From Heterobilharzia americana (taxonomy: Eukaryota > Platyhelminthes > Trematoda > Strigeidida > Schistosomatidae), in NCBI GenBank assembly GCA_944470555.2, contig OX104127.1, positions 129,333,113 to 129,397,112 on the forward strand: a stretch of DNA of 64,000 bases. The letters are read 5' to 3'. The position numbers and the translations under genes are program-made. How positions within the stretch are numbered: position 1 is the first letter of the stretch; each line of letters begins with the position of its first letter. The notes under the pieces are model-generated. The model saw nothing but the letters and a program-made list of their open reading frames with translations. It had not been told where the DNA came from and ran no database searches. This document shows positions 24,108 through 35,710 of the stretch, one piece after another.

Positions 24108-26929
24108 TGTCTCTACAGCAGCGTGAGAGGGCTCCGAAGTAAAATGCCAGAGCTCTGACCCCCCTGTCTTGACCTCGCCCAGAAAATCATGATCCTGATA
24201 GAAACGTGGTTGTCACCGGACATGATTGACACCGAAGGTAACGTAGATGATATGATTCTGTTCAGGAGAGACAGAGAATATAGGGACGGAGGGGGAGTTG
24301 CGACATACGTGAACAAGTGGTCCAGAAGTAAACAAACCACTGACACGGCACTGACAGAGCTCCCAGACTCTATCTGGTGCGACTTCAAGGTCAAACACAT
24401 CAAATTCCTGGTTGGAGGAATCTATAGATCTCCTAATAGCAACTTGGAACACAACTAAAAACTACTCCAAGCAATACCCACGGTGTCAACTATAGGGTAC
24501 GACCACATTTTAATAGCTGGTGACTTCAACGTTTCAACCCTCAACCTAGAGCAAGGTGGCACTATCCCGAGCCAGAAGTTCGACTGTAACCTGCTAAACG
24601 CCATCCAAGTGGCTGGACTGCAGGAAGAAATCAGCGACAACACCCGCTGGGGGTCAGATGGTAAACCATCTAAACTGGATTACCTACTGACTAGTTATCC
24701 CCTTCTGGTTGAATACGTTCAGGTACAAACCCCTCTTGGAAGTAGCGATCACGCTACGGTAATGTTCAACCTGGTAACTAGTGAAGAGCTATCATGGCAG
24801 GGACCTCGCTCTTACCTATGTTACAGCAAGGCAAATTCCGAAGCTATGAACAAGAGCCTTTCAGCAGTTTCGCGGCCAGTGGATTGGTGTTCCTTACCGA
24901 TCGACCAGCACTGGAAACTGGTAAAAGATATCATTAAGGCGGCCGTCTTGCAAAACGTTCCTTTGGCGGTAACAACAACCAGAAAGCGAGCGTCGTGGCT
25001 AAAACGGGGCACTGAGCGCCTTATAAAAGCCAAGAGAAGGGCATCGCACACATGGCGACTCTCCAGAGAACAGGACGACCATGACGCATACATGACTCTA
25101 CGGAATCGAAGCAACATAAAGGTGTAGGGAGACAGGAGGTCGTTCCAGTGCAACCTCGCTAAAAGGCTTGGGGCAAACCCTAAAAACCTTTACCGATTCA
25201 TGGCAAAAAGAAAATCGACAAGCCAAGGAGAATGTGTCATAAAAGGTCCGAACGGAGAAAACCTCTCTGGACAGGAGAATGCTGAAATGCCGAGCACCAC
25301 ATTTGACACACGGCTCAACATTCCATCAAGAAAGTGAGCATACCAATTGCACGAACAGCCCCCAACGTTACCCGACGCTACTGAGTTACACTAAATACAG
25401 GTAACTCGCGTTGCTGTGCTCAACAAGCTTTCAAAGTTAAGCGCGGGACAGTCCCCAGGGTGCGACGACATTCGCCTATCCATGTTGAAAGAATGTGCAA
25501 GTACCCTAAATGGTCCACCCTGCAACCTCTTCCGACACTCCTTGGATGAGCGAAAGCTCCCACGAGAGTGGAAATGGGCTATCCTTTCTCCCATCTTCAA
25601 AGTGGGAGACAGACAGAATCGCAACCGTTATAGACCCATAGCACTTCTACCAGTAATATAAAAAGTAGTGGAAAGTGTGATGGACGACCGTATCAGAGAA
25701 TACCTGGACACCAAGCGGGCACTCAGTGAAGCTCAACATGGCTTCCGGAAGGGTAGGTCCTCTGCCTCCAACCTCCTGACGGCCCATGACCACTGGACAG
25801 CATGCCGGGATCTCAAGGCCCCGGTCCACGTAATTTTTCTGGATTTCGCCAAGGCCTTTGACACCGCCTCACACCATATCCTAATACATAAGATAGCTGG
25901 GTCAGGTATTCGCAGCCAGGTGCTATCGTGGCTGCAGAACTGCTTAGAAAATAGGGAGTTCTGCACGAAAGTCAACAGGGTCTACTCAACTTGGAGAACA
26001 TCCTCATCAGGTGTCTCACAAGGAACAATCTTGGGCCTGCTGTCGTTCTTACTGTTCGTAAATGACTCACCGCAGCATATCACCTCCCCGACTCTCCTAC
26101 ACGCTGACGATGTCAAGTTATGGAGGGTAATAACTTGCGGGGCGGAATCTATGGCTTTACAGAAGGACCTCCGAACACTAGAGGAATTGGGAGCTAAGAA
26201 CGAACTGGCATTTAATCTGGATAAGTGCCGATCCATGTTTTTCCAAACTCCTGACCCCCAGAGGACATCCTGCTATCTCTGTGGTTCACGTCCGTCCCAT
26301 GCCACAGTAGAAAAAGGCCAGGGTCTAACGGTGATGGAGAAACTGGACACCAGTTACAATTACCCAAGTGATGTCTCAAAAGCAAATGGGGTACTACACT
26401 TTGTGCGTAGACAACTGGGTGCCCTCACCCCAGAACTCTTCCTGAAGCTCTACAAGACTAACATACGGCCCCACTTAGGGTCCATAACGTCTTCGCTCCA
26501 CCACAGCTGAAAAGAGGCGCGAACTTACTGGAGAAAGTCCAGAGGTGAACCACGAAAGGGGTTGTTGGAATGCAACGAAAACCACATGAGGACAGACTCA
26601 AAGGCCTAGGTCTATACTCCCTTAGCTATCGAAGGATACGTGGCGACTTAATAATGGCTTACAAAATAATGAGTAACCCAAGTCAACCAAACAGAGGAGT
26701 CCGACCGAGTGGCCACTACGGAGATCCTCTGGGAAACCCCAATAGAATAGCACCTCAGAGGTCAAAAACGCACGTGCGTTCACAGTCTTTCTCCCCACGA
26801 GTCTGTGGGTACTGGAACGCACTACCAGCAGAGGTGTTCTCTGCCTCAACTGTTGAAAGCTTCAAGAAGAGGCTGGACAGTCATGCAGAGACTTACGGTC
26901 TACCCACGCATAGCTGGAACACGAAGTGA
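24108..26929 (+). pseudogene. Endonuclease-RT polyprotein of CR1-like copy C
   Basis: The apurinic-like endonuclease region starts with SVRGLRSKMPEL and shows IETWLSP (catalytic Glu, about 24200), GGIYRSPNS (about 24415), LIAGDFN (about 24510), NTRWGSDGKPSKLDY (about 24640) and SSDHATV (about 24745). RT follows with SPGCDDIRLSMLK (about 25455), WAILSPIFKVGDR, QHGFRKGRSSASNL (about 25735), motif A FLDFAKAFDTASH (about 25840), GVSQGTILG (about 26010) and HADDVKLW (about 26100), where the usual Phe/Tyr before ADD is His. The C-terminus has ALTPELFLKLYKTNIRPHL and a final WNALPAEVFSASTVESFKKRLD. Stops occur near 24155, 24458, 25127, 25661 and 26510. Confidence 0.85.
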
Positions 26930-27072
26930 TGTCAAGCCACCCCAACCAGTTTTCTTTCTATTGTAACCATTTAGGCTCTTTACACTCCTTCCACCTGCCA
27001 TACGTTAGCCTCGATTACCTAAGATTTTCGTGCCTTTGCACCCCTACTCACCTCACCTCGGTGTAAGTAGAT

Positions 27073-27416
27073 TGTAGCGTCACACACTTCCCCACAATCA
27101 ATAGCGTAGGGTTTGACGACTTTCGACATTGATGCTGACCTTGATAGTTTAACTGGACTCGCTAAGCTGAAGGCACCCGGTCAAGCATCCTCGCCATTTG
27201 GCATACTGTCGTGTTACGTTGCACTGCTCGTATTCGACTCTCTAACCAGTTAGTTGGAACGCATCGGTATTTTGGCACAACCATTCAAATATGCCATTCC
27301 ATCCGACTATTCTATCGTGGTCTTCTTTGGTTTCGCATTCGTGGGTATATAGCAAGTTCGAATAATTAGTGATTGGTCTTTGCGTCTGTCAAGTTCGCAC
27401 CAGGACAAATCCTAAA
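27073..27416 (+). repeat. 5' LTR of plus-strand Gypsy copy
   Basis: 344 bp from TGTAGCGTCACAC to AATCCTAAA. By eye it differs from the 3' LTR (29536-29879) at three positions, so the insertion is fairly young relative to the decayed CR1 copies around it. Confidence 0.93.
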
Positions 27417-27417
27417 T

Positions 27418-27436
27418 TGGTGAGCTGGACGTGATC
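27418..27436 (+). promoter_or_regulatory. Primer-binding site, tRNA-Trp type
   Basis: TGGTGAGCTGGACGTGATC lies one base after the LTR. It has two more mismatches to the presumed tRNA-Trp complement than the minus-strand copy has. Confidence 0.7.
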
Positions 27437-27545
27437 AAATATCCCGACCGATAACAAATATTGAATTGGTGAGCCTGTTCCATTTTATATTTGTTTATTG
27501 TTTTCATTTCGATAACATTTATATATCCATTTACTACACCTTCTC

Positions 27546-28385
27546 ATGTCCGACCACACTCCCAAGCTTATTCGTATTAAGCCGACTAAGAACACGATCC
27601 AACTCGTGCCATATTGGCCAGACAATGCAGAAACATGGTTTCTGTATGCCGAGGCAGATTTTCGAGAACAGGGTGTCTCAGATCCTCATTCTGGATTTCT
27701 TGCTGTCATACGGTCACTACCGCGAGAATTAAACAGGTATGTTACAGCAAACATGTTTAATCCTGAAGTAAGTGACCCTTGTGCACTTCTAAAGGCCGCA
27801 CTCTTGAAGAAAAGCGATCTCACAGATCGCCAACGTCTAGACGAATTACTTCGTAACATCGAGCTAGGCAGCCACTCAGCTACTGAAGTCCTCGCACGCA
27901 TGCGAGAAGTAATCGGTGCACGAACATTTGACGATGGTTTCTTCCGAGAACTATTTCTCTCGAAACTACCACAACCGGTGCAAACCGTGTTGGTGACACT
28001 GCAGTCAGTCCCACTCGACGACCTGGCAGCCTCAGCAGATAAAATACTGGAGATATCCAGCAGACCCGTCTCCAACGTATATTCTATCTGCGACAAACCA
28101 GAGCGCCAGGATTCAGAGGTGACCAAGTTGTGCAACTCTGTGAAACGGTTGCTACGATCTCGAAGTCCTAGATCACGTAGCACTTCACAGAAACGCACCT
28201 TGGCGCATCGCAGCAAGTCGCGTGGTAGCCCTAAAACGAAACCCAACAGGGTGGAAAACCCTGAATGGTGCTGGTTTCATAACACTTACGGAGACGAAGC
28301 CAGAAAATGTCGTAAACCATGCCGTTTTAACAAGGACACAAACTCGGGAAACGGTCACGCCGGCACGTGCTCACGGCAACCGTAG
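27546..28385 (+). CDS. gag: Gag polyprotein, intact, CsRn1 clade
   Basis: A 279-codon frame starts at ATG 27546 (MSDHTPKLIRIKP). A capsid-like helical core covers about residues 20-190 (WPDNAETWFLYAEADF; RQRLDELLRNIELG; SKLPQPVQTVL). A basic SR-rich stretch follows at about 195-230, then the zinc motif CWFH.....DEARKCRKPC at about 240-260. Gag forms the particle that packages element RNA. The CHCC cysteine-histidine spacing differs from the retroviral CCHC knuckle and is a clade marker for CsRn1-like Gypsy elements. Unlike the inverted copy it has no frameshift. The stop at 28383-28385 overlaps the pol frame, which lies one base back (-1). Confidence 0.88.
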   Translation: MSDHTPKLIRIKPTKNTIQLVPYWPDNAETWFLYAEADFREQGVSDPHSGFLAVIRSLPRELNRYVTANMFNPEVSDPCALLKAALLKKSDLTDRQRLDELLRNIELGSHSATEVLARMREVIGARTFDDGFFRELFLSKLPQPVQTVLVTLQSVPLDDLAASADKILEISSRPVSNVYSICDKPERQDSEVTKLCNSVKRLLRSRSPRSRSTSQKRTLAHRSKSRGSPKTKPNRVENPEWCWFHNTYGDEARKCRKPCRFNKDTNSGNGHAGTCSRQP

Positions 28386-29146
28386 CCGGCGGAAAAAGCC
28401 GTTTGCTCTACGTCACAGACGTTAAAACGAAAGTCCGCTACCTCGTCGACACCGGCGCAGAAGTTAGAGTTCTTCCAGCAACGACAAAGGAGCGTCATCT
28501 TGACCCATCCTTCAATCTTCAAGCAGCCAACGGCAAGGCAATCGCGACATTCGGGAGACGTTATGCCTACCTCAACTTAGGTTTACGCAAACCTATCCAC
28601 TGGATCTTCCTCCTTGCCGACGTCTCTATGCCCATCATTGGCATAGATTTGCTAAACCATTACGATCTACTCGTAGATGCTCGCCGTCGACGACTGATAG
28701 ATAACAACACAAAGTTATCTATTGGCGGCACCACCTATGTAGGTCCGAGTTTAGCCATCGTTAGGACTAAACAATCAGCCGACGCGTCCTACCAGGCAGT
28801 TCTGGAGAAATATCCAGAGTTACAAAGACCGAAGCACACTCTTCCGTGCATAACCAGCAATGTTATGCATCACGTCACAACCACAGGTCCACCTGTGGCA
28901 TCCAAAGCGCGCCGTTTAGCCCCCGATAAGCTCCAAACGGCGAAAAGTGAATTCGACCACATGCTCGAACTGGGCATTATCAGACCGTCAAACAGTCCTT
29001 GGGCATCGCCATTGCACATGGTTCCCAAAACGGATGGCATCGACAGGCGTCCAACCGGTGATTACCAAGGACTTAACGACGAAACAACTCCGGACTGCTA
29101 CCCGATACCTCAATTCAAACCCTTGTACACTCTGCCTTTTTCTTGA
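28367..29146 (+). pseudogene. pol: Truncated pol (protease and RT start) of plus-strand Gypsy copy
   Basis: The frame is -1 relative to gag and overlaps it by about 19 bases. It has no ATG there, so expression would need a -1 frameshift. Visible are YLVDTGAEVRVLPA (aspartic protease active site, about 28440), IIGIDLL (about 28640), the linker [16 protein letters not shown] (about 28890) and [12 protein letters not shown] (about 29010). It runs to the RT entry PDCYPIP and then leaves homology at about 29117, stopping at 29146. In the minus-strand copy pol continues for another 2 kb. The truncated product would have protease but no polymerase or integrase. Confidence 0.82.
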
Positions 29147-29296
29147 TATCAATTTTTATTACTATGTAATGAAACTTTTTTGAAATAAACGGTGAAAATA
29201 AGCGTGAATTTTCATTTTTTGATGTGTTTATATATAAATAATTCTCATTTTTAAGAAACGTTTTCGTGGTATTAAAGACTTTTATTTATATTCCAG
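29117..29296. other. AT-rich filler replacing pol
   Basis: This 180-bp AT-rich block sits exactly where RT homology ends. It finishes with a pyrimidine-rich TTTATATTCCAG resembling a splice acceptor, after which the Gypsy 3' region resumes. No match elsewhere in the window was seen. Confidence 0.5.
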
Positions 29297-29522
29297 GTGC
29301 AACGAGCACTGAACGGATCGTCAAAAGGAACTGAGGACCACCACCGACGTACAATTTCATTTATTGTGTTTTATTTATTTAATTGCCACGATACCCTAGA
29401 ATAAGTTCAGACAACCAGGCCCCACTTCACGCAGTGAGCCCATCCGAAGACTTTTACCAGTGGAGAAACCACCGGGTTTTTACTTCCGGCTGGTATCGTC
29501 TTAGGGTCCTCACGAACCCACT

Positions 29523-29530
29523 AGAGGGGG
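29523..29530 (+). promoter_or_regulatory. Polypurine tract
   Basis: AGAGGGGG lies five bases before the 3' LTR (TGATC between). It would be the plus-strand DNA primer site. Confidence 0.65.
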
Positions 29531-29535
29531 TGATC

Positions 29536-29879
29536 TGTAGCGCCACACACTTCCCCACAATCAATAGCGTAGGGTTTGACGACTTTCGACATTGATGCTG
29601 ACCTTGATAGTTTAACTGGACTCGCTAAGCTGAAGGCACCCGGTCAAGCATCCTCGCCATTTGGCATACTGTCGTGTTACGTTGCACTGCTCGTATTCGA
29701 CTCTCTAACCAGTTAGTTGGGACGCATCGGTATTTTGGCACAACCATTCAAATATGCCATTCCATCCGACTATTCTATCGTGGTCTTCTTTGGTTTCGCA
29801 TTTGTGGGTATATAGCAAGTTCGAATAATTAGTGATTGGTCTTTGCGTCTGTCAAGTTCGCACCAGGACAAATCCTAAA
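29536..29879 (+). repeat. 3' LTR of plus-strand Gypsy copy
   Basis: 344 bp. It differs from the 5' LTR at position 8 (C for T), in TTGGGACG versus TTGGAACG, and in CATTTGTG versus CATTCGTG. Confidence 0.93.
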
Positions 29880-29971
29880 AAGCCAACTTCACTACAGTCC
29901 AAGGCAAACAAACCAACACTTAACTTCCTGTTCTGTAAATCAGAGCTATAGCAGACGAGTGGCTGGACCTA

Positions 29972-30196
29972 CTGCATCGGAATCCGCCAAAGATCTGGAG
30001 CCGTTCCGCAAGACCAAGAAGCGAGCGAGAAGAAATCAACTGGTTTGCACAAGCTCGTTAAAAAGATATTGGATATTGGTTTCAGCTGCTCATCTACTTC
30101 GTGTGAGATGATTTGTCCTGTTTTCAGTGACTTAAAGGAGTTGACGATTTCTTGTTCTATCCTAAGCATCTCGTTATTTCCGAAATTTGGATCCAT
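29972..30196 (-). other. Unidentified short reading frame
   Basis: A 75-codon minus-strand frame starts at a true ATG (MDPNFGNNEM) directly beside the 3' LTR. Its composition (charged helix-like EIVNSFKSLK, then DEQLKPIS) looks more protein-like than neighbouring random frames. I do not recognise it. It may be a fragment of a host exon or of an unrecognised element. Confidence 0.2.
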
Positions 30197-30199
30197 CCT

Positions 30200-32040
30200 T
30201 TAGAATTGCACTGATCTTTCTGACGCAAACTATTCCGCCTACTAACACTACACAACTGCCCTTATCTGATCAAGTTTTAATGAGGTCCTGATTGAATTTC
30301 AGCAGCTTCAGCACTGCTACATATTCTGGTGAGTTTTGACTTCCTTTTGACATTGAATTCTGATATCTATACCAGTAATCCACGAGATTTGCTTTCAAAC
30401 TTTTACAGTTAGAAGTAAACTGGCTGTGTGCGACATAAAATTCTCAAACTGAACCTCTGTTTACTGTGAGTTTATATCCAGTCTCAAGTCACAAAATCTA
30501 CATCCGTGTGATGAGACTTCCACTTCAAATTCATTTAGTGAAAAACCAGGATAGTTATGGACGTACATTTCCAGATGGTCACGGAATTCGCACTGCGGTG
30601 ATTGTTTAAAAATGCATTTCGTCAGACGAATGTGTTCACTACTTCATGCTCATAGTCTATAAGCGTTGCGTTTAGGTCTTCGGGAAAATCCTCGACAGTG
30701 CATTGACGCTGCACAGCACTCCTCTCAAGTTTAACAATTTAAAGTCTGTCTGATTCGATTCCACTTTAAGCAAATCTCTTCATTGTCTTCACAACCGGCC
30801 AAACTCGTGAGCGTCGTAGTGACTTCTAGTAACTCTTGGAATACTGAATCATTTTAATGCATTTCCAGAAGAACATTAACAAAAGATCAGATCTCGATAA
30901 TCCAGCCTTATACTGCAAGAACTATTTCAGTTGTTTCAACGTTATAGATAAGACAAGAGTGAGCAAATACGTATTTTCGGTTTCAAAATGATGACTGGTA
31001 GTAATCTTTGTTTACCTGGACATTTGCACCATCACTCTGGGAGCACAATCACTTTCACAGCTGTAGCTAGTATGGCAAATCAGCACATTTCTTATTTATC
31101 ACAGGATACTTTGAATGTGACCTAACATATCCTATCTGATCATCAGCCGATAATTTTGGTACACAGTGTGACAGGAATTTCAGTACTTAATTGGTATCCA
31201 GAAATCGTCAAAATAATCCCAAATAATAAGTTTTTCTTATTTAGTACGCCGTCGAAATAACCTGCATAGCGTTTCCTCAAGCATTAGCTATAAATTGTTA
31301 GCAAAAGATGCTTGATATTCCAGCAAGTAAAAAAAGAAACATGTTTCCAAATAAGCAAGTAGACTCGAGATTAGGAATAATAAATTTATAGCTCACATTG
31401 CTCAATCCTTCAAGTGCAGAATATTGCATGCATTGCCTAACGTCTAACACTCCCGAAGAACCAATGTGCTATTTCTCTGTTGGGGTGAAGAGCAAAAGCC
31501 CAGTTATATGCTCATTTACATTATTCTAATGATAGTCAAATTTCTGATTGCTGATCCATTCTCCTCTCGATTAAAGTTAAAGCGAACTATATTATTGTTG
31601 TGAATATCTCACTGTTACATCAGTAGCTCAACACACAACACGAATCTATTCTTCTCAAAGTTATGACGATAATATTCACACCCTCAAAGAATATAAGCTT
31701 TTCAACATCATGTGGTATACCAGGAAAAAAAAACAATTTTTCATACAGCTGTGTAGTTAATTTATTTCACTCTACAGTTGTACAGAGTATGCGTAAAAGT
31801 ATATTCACTGAAATCACATGTCAGAGTTTTTGAAGTAGTTTAGTGGCTCTACCTTCAGTCAAATCTTGACTAGTATGTGTATCCTGCTGAAAAGAAAGTG
31901 ATGCATGCATGAGAATCTGATGATGAACGAACGAAATAAATGATGAACAGCAGAAATCAGTGTATATTCATTTTACTGGTTAAGTAATATTAACAACCAG
32001 CAAATCCACAGATCTCCTTTCACTAACTAAAGCTACAAGC
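30200..32040. other. No recognisable gene
   Basis: AT-rich, no RT motif, tRNA-like head or long frame seen on either strand. Confidence 0.5.
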
Positions 32041-32044
32041 ACAA

Positions 32045-32290
32045 CACAAGAGAATGGAGTGTGTGGAGACTGCATGAAATTGCGTATAAACCACTTAAAT
32101 TAAAAATAATGTTTCCTTTACATCTCGTTATACATATTTTGTGCATTCTTCCTAATACTTGTGGAACGAAGGTTGTTTATGTGTACACTTTTGGTTGTGT
32201 AGGATATACTGACTTTGGTCCTGCCGCTAAACGTGGAAATATAGTATGCTTCTATCCAATCTGACTTCTGCCTCCGTGACTATTGTCTGT
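32045..32290 (+). repeat. Dispersed repeat R3, copy 2
   Basis: Matches 21645-21910. Here a 67-codon frame (ATG 32061) spans the matched part and ends RGNIVCFYPI. The second copy, though broken by stops, keeps a similar GNIV-like end, which hints that the repeat once coded for protein. The protein is not recognised. Confidence 0.5.
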
Positions 32291-32299
32291 CGTGAATAC

Positions 32300-34600
32300 T
32301 CACTGATTGTCTTTGGATTTTACAGGACCTCTCATCCTACTTCCAATATTACGACAATAAAGCCAATCAGCGTCTACTGTGGAGAGCTAACAAGTTTTGC
32401 CTTCTGAATTCTGGAGTATCCTAAATTGTGGTGGACAGTACCTAAGAGATAACTTTCAAGTAACCCGTCATTATCCATAACACTGACATTACTATTTTGT
32501 GTTATATCTCATAACTCTTCATATTTCTGTAACAGTAAATCTATTTTTGTAAATTATACGTAGTTTATCATTTTGGTTTACTTGACATCTCTTTGGGTCC
32601 ACGACAAGCGATTTGCAAATAACAATAAACTGATATGGCCAAAAAGCAAAACCGGTTGTCAGGAAACAAGCGGACCATGTTGCGTGATTCTTTATAGAAA
32701 GCACGGTAAAGACGTTTGTTTCAATGACAGGTTGGGGAATTTTATAAAACTGTTTACCGTTTAAAAATTCAAAAATGTATTGTAGAAAATGTAACAAAAC
32801 CGTGCAGACTGATAATCTACACACGGACTATATTGTTCCGATGCTGCCGCTTACCTGCACATACATACACACTTGATGATAAGCTCTACAAAGTCAAGGG
32901 GATGAAGAAGAGTGATCTAGTCTAGAATGCCAAGTTACGTACATCAAGTTCATATTCAGTTCACTAGGGTTTCGGAATATTCATTTACTGACTACCTGTG
33001 ATTTCTCATAATTTTTGTTCAACTCACAAACACTCTAACCGGGATCCACTATCTGTAATCTTTATCAAGATACAGAATAACCAGTTCATTCACCATCGCA
33101 GTCTGTTGCAGCTGACGTCAACTTCTTTCTGTGAGTCGAAAGACATAAGAGATATTCAAAAATTTCGACGGTCATCAAACACAAATCTCACACGCTTACT
33201 AAGATCACTACGCTTCTCAGAACAATTTGGGTACAGCGATACCAGATGGAACATATTATAAGGAATCTTATGAACATATAAACTTCACTTCTGGCACTAT
33301 AGTTCTCTAACTCACTGACTGACAAATGTAAGGTTTCGTGGTGGTGTGAGTGATCCTGAGAATTGTGGATTCGATAGCTAAAATATCTTTTGCAGCAACA
33401 TAGTTTGAATCTTGAAATTTCACACACTCCGTGTAAGTCCGAGTGAGCGGAGCAGTCACAGAATCCAGTTTGGTTTGGCTGTCATAATTCGTGTGCTTTA
33501 TACGAAGATGTCTTGCCAACTTGCTAAATACTGACAAAACAGGTCAGCATATTTTAATCGCAGTTTGTGTATACAATACATGATTAAACAGCAAAAGCAA
33601 TTAATCAGCTAAATGGTTACGTTGTACATTACCCGTTTAGCCTTTGAAAGGGTAGTCCTGATAGGAAAAACAAAATTGTCAAATGAGGAGACATTGAGAA
33701 TTTGCTAACCAACCAAATAATTTAATCATCTGGAAACCACACATCTGCGCGTATAGTTGGATGACGAATCCACGGCTTATCCTACTTTTACTCAATATTT
33801 CTATAGGTTTTGTAAGTGTTCTCAACTTCCATGCTCATTCAACAAGCTAAGATCATTGATTAGCATAGATTGATAATATATCAGCTCCTTGATATCTAAT
33901 TATTCAAAATTGACGTTATTTCTCCTTGATGCAACAAAATGCTACTGAACATCGTGGAAAGATGAAATTTTGAAAGGAAGACTTCAATCATACAAACGTG
34001 TATGCCATATAAATATTGGTGGGATATTTATATCAATTATTCCTGAGCACTTAGGCCTCAAGAACACATCTAATGAACGGAGCGTGTATAATATTTATCG
34101 AAAAGTAAAACAGCCTGATAGCCTTCATACTAAACCGTCAGCCACATAATTCACCTGATGGTAATTAATTATCTGAGTTGAAATTGTGATTCAGATAATC
34201 AGCCATGTTAAACACCAATATTCGAAATCAGCGTTCTTTCCTGAATGCTTCACACGTGGCGCGACTGTTTTAATTATATTTGACAGTTTGTGATATCATT
34301 CCAGACACTTCAATATCATATCAATGTAGATAGAATACAGTGAAACCATTGAATGATTTTGAAGAGTACTAGCGATTCAATGATCTTAAGTGTCGAAAAC
34401 AAAATTACATGACTTTTCACGTTTCATTGATTACATAAAATGCAGAACCAACACTTCATAGCAGTCGATGTGAATGAATAAGTGGACTTACTTGTCCAGT
34501 CACGTTTTTGAGCAACTCTTTCTGTAAAAGCATTTTGTACATATTGTTTTTAAGAAATAATATTAAATTGACAACAAATAAACTAGCCATTATTACTTTA
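32300..34600. other. No recognisable gene
   Basis: Only short reading frames, none with a recognised motif. Confidence 0.5.
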
Positions 34601-34614
34601 GTATTCTATATTTT

Positions 34615-35065
34615 GAGCTGTTCGGAAGACAACGCTTCTAAGTTTGTTGCAAATAAGAGAAGCGTCAGAAAGGTCACCGAACAAAATGCTGAGAGAAATA
34701 TCAAGCTCCATAGAAAAGGGAACTACCTCTATTTATTCATTTACATTTACTACAAATAAAACAACTTTGCAGTGTTTCGGCAGTCAACATTTTATTCAGT
34801 TGAAAGTGAATTGGAACTGGCACATATATATACAAATCCTAAGTGTCAATAAGGGCACTCAGAATTACGGGTAACTGCAATTCTGAAGTATGAGAACGAC
34901 GTGAAAATATAAATTTAGTGACATTCATCCAACATGCATAGACTGAACCTCTGTTCCATATATGCAGCTGTTCCGTTGTCTGTCCTTCAAAGTTTGTTTC
35001 GGATATGAGAAGTATCAGACGGGTGACTGATTAAATTTTCTAGCGAAAGTGAATCTCCTTAGGAA
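34615..35065 (+). repeat. Direct repeat pair about 350 bp apart
   Basis: Segments 34615-34725 and 34968-35065 share AGCTGTTC, AAGTTTGTT, A.ATGAGAAG.(A/G)TCAGA and GGT(C/G)AC(C/T)GA. A local tandem duplication or two copies of a small repeat would explain this. No function is evident. Confidence 0.45.
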
Positions 35066-35631
35066 TGTCACTGATTTCCTTTCCCCATGTCATATTCATC
35101 ATAGCTAAAACAGCTTGGAAAGCCATCAGACCTGAGGACTGTGTTCAGCCTAAAGTCAATACAAGCCGGCACAATGCGATACATGTTTTCACTGTACCGT
35201 TTCGTACTTAGGGCTACGTGGAAGCTTTCATCTACTTGCGTGGCTCCAAAACAGTCTGATTTTAAGTTGAAGTCTTTCTAAATTATAAAGAAACAGTGGC
35301 ATTTTTCGGGTGTGCTGGAGAAGTTTGCTATAAACAGGAAGATGACTCCCTCTTGGTAAGGGTTGGCTACATTTTATACGGTACAAGAACACATGGAAAT
35401 AAAAGCAGCTGGGAAAATTTCTCCTATTTTCTTCATAATTATCGTCTGCAATGGAGACAACCATGCATGACTATATGTGTGGAAACGATGGAAAATAGAA
35501 TAAATGAAAATTCAACTAAATTATGCAGCACTTACCAGGAAAACCAGTCTGCCAAATTTTGTTTTAGTTTCACTTATATCATGCAAGAGTTGCTTGATAA
35601 ACATTTTTGAGAAAATAAAAGAGAAACTAAA

Positions 35632-35710
35632 TAGTCTGTTTATTATTTGCGTTGCACAGTAAAACAGTGTTGTGAACTGGATAACGCCTCCAACATAATT
35701 TATTCTGCAG
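35632..35710 (+). repeat. Short dispersed repeat R4, copy 1
   Basis: Matches 62822-62905 in the same orientation, with AGTCTGTTTATTA, CACAGT(A/G)AAACAGT, ACTGGATAACG and ACATAATTTATT in common. Class unknown. Confidence 0.5.

Larger units (their letters stand above)
22312..27072 (+). mobile_element. CR1-like non-LTR retrotransposon, copy C, near full-length
   Basis: It carries an ORF1 region (22354-23858), an endonuclease region (about 24108-25127), RT (25416-26510) and a C-terminal domain (26570-26929), all plus strand and in the canonical CR1/Jockey order. A short 3' UTR ends GTGTAAGTAGAT right at the 5' LTR of the next Gypsy copy (27073). Stops interrupt each part, so it is inactive. The 5' limit is uncertain; 22060-22311 may be its 5' UTR. 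It belongs to the same broad group as copies A and B but not the same subfamily, since the conserved residues differ throughout. Confidence 0.8.
27073..29879 (+). mobile_element. Gypsy (CsRn1 clade) copy with both LTRs and deleted pol
   Basis: Two 344-bp LTRs bracket an intact gag, protease and the first residues of RT. The rest of RT, RNase H and integrase (about 2 kb in the minus-strand copy) is missing. About 180 bp of AT-rich sequence (29117-29296) and a non-coding 3' region with polypurine tract take its place. The flanking five bases (TAGAT on the left, AAGCC on the right) do not match, so no target duplication is visible. As it keeps LTRs, primer site and polypurine tract it could in principle have moved as a non-autonomous derivative. 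Confidence 0.88.

Noticed and set aside
27068..29884. Target-site duplication around the plus-strand Gypsy copy
   Set aside because: The five bases on each side (TAGAT and AAGCC) do not match.
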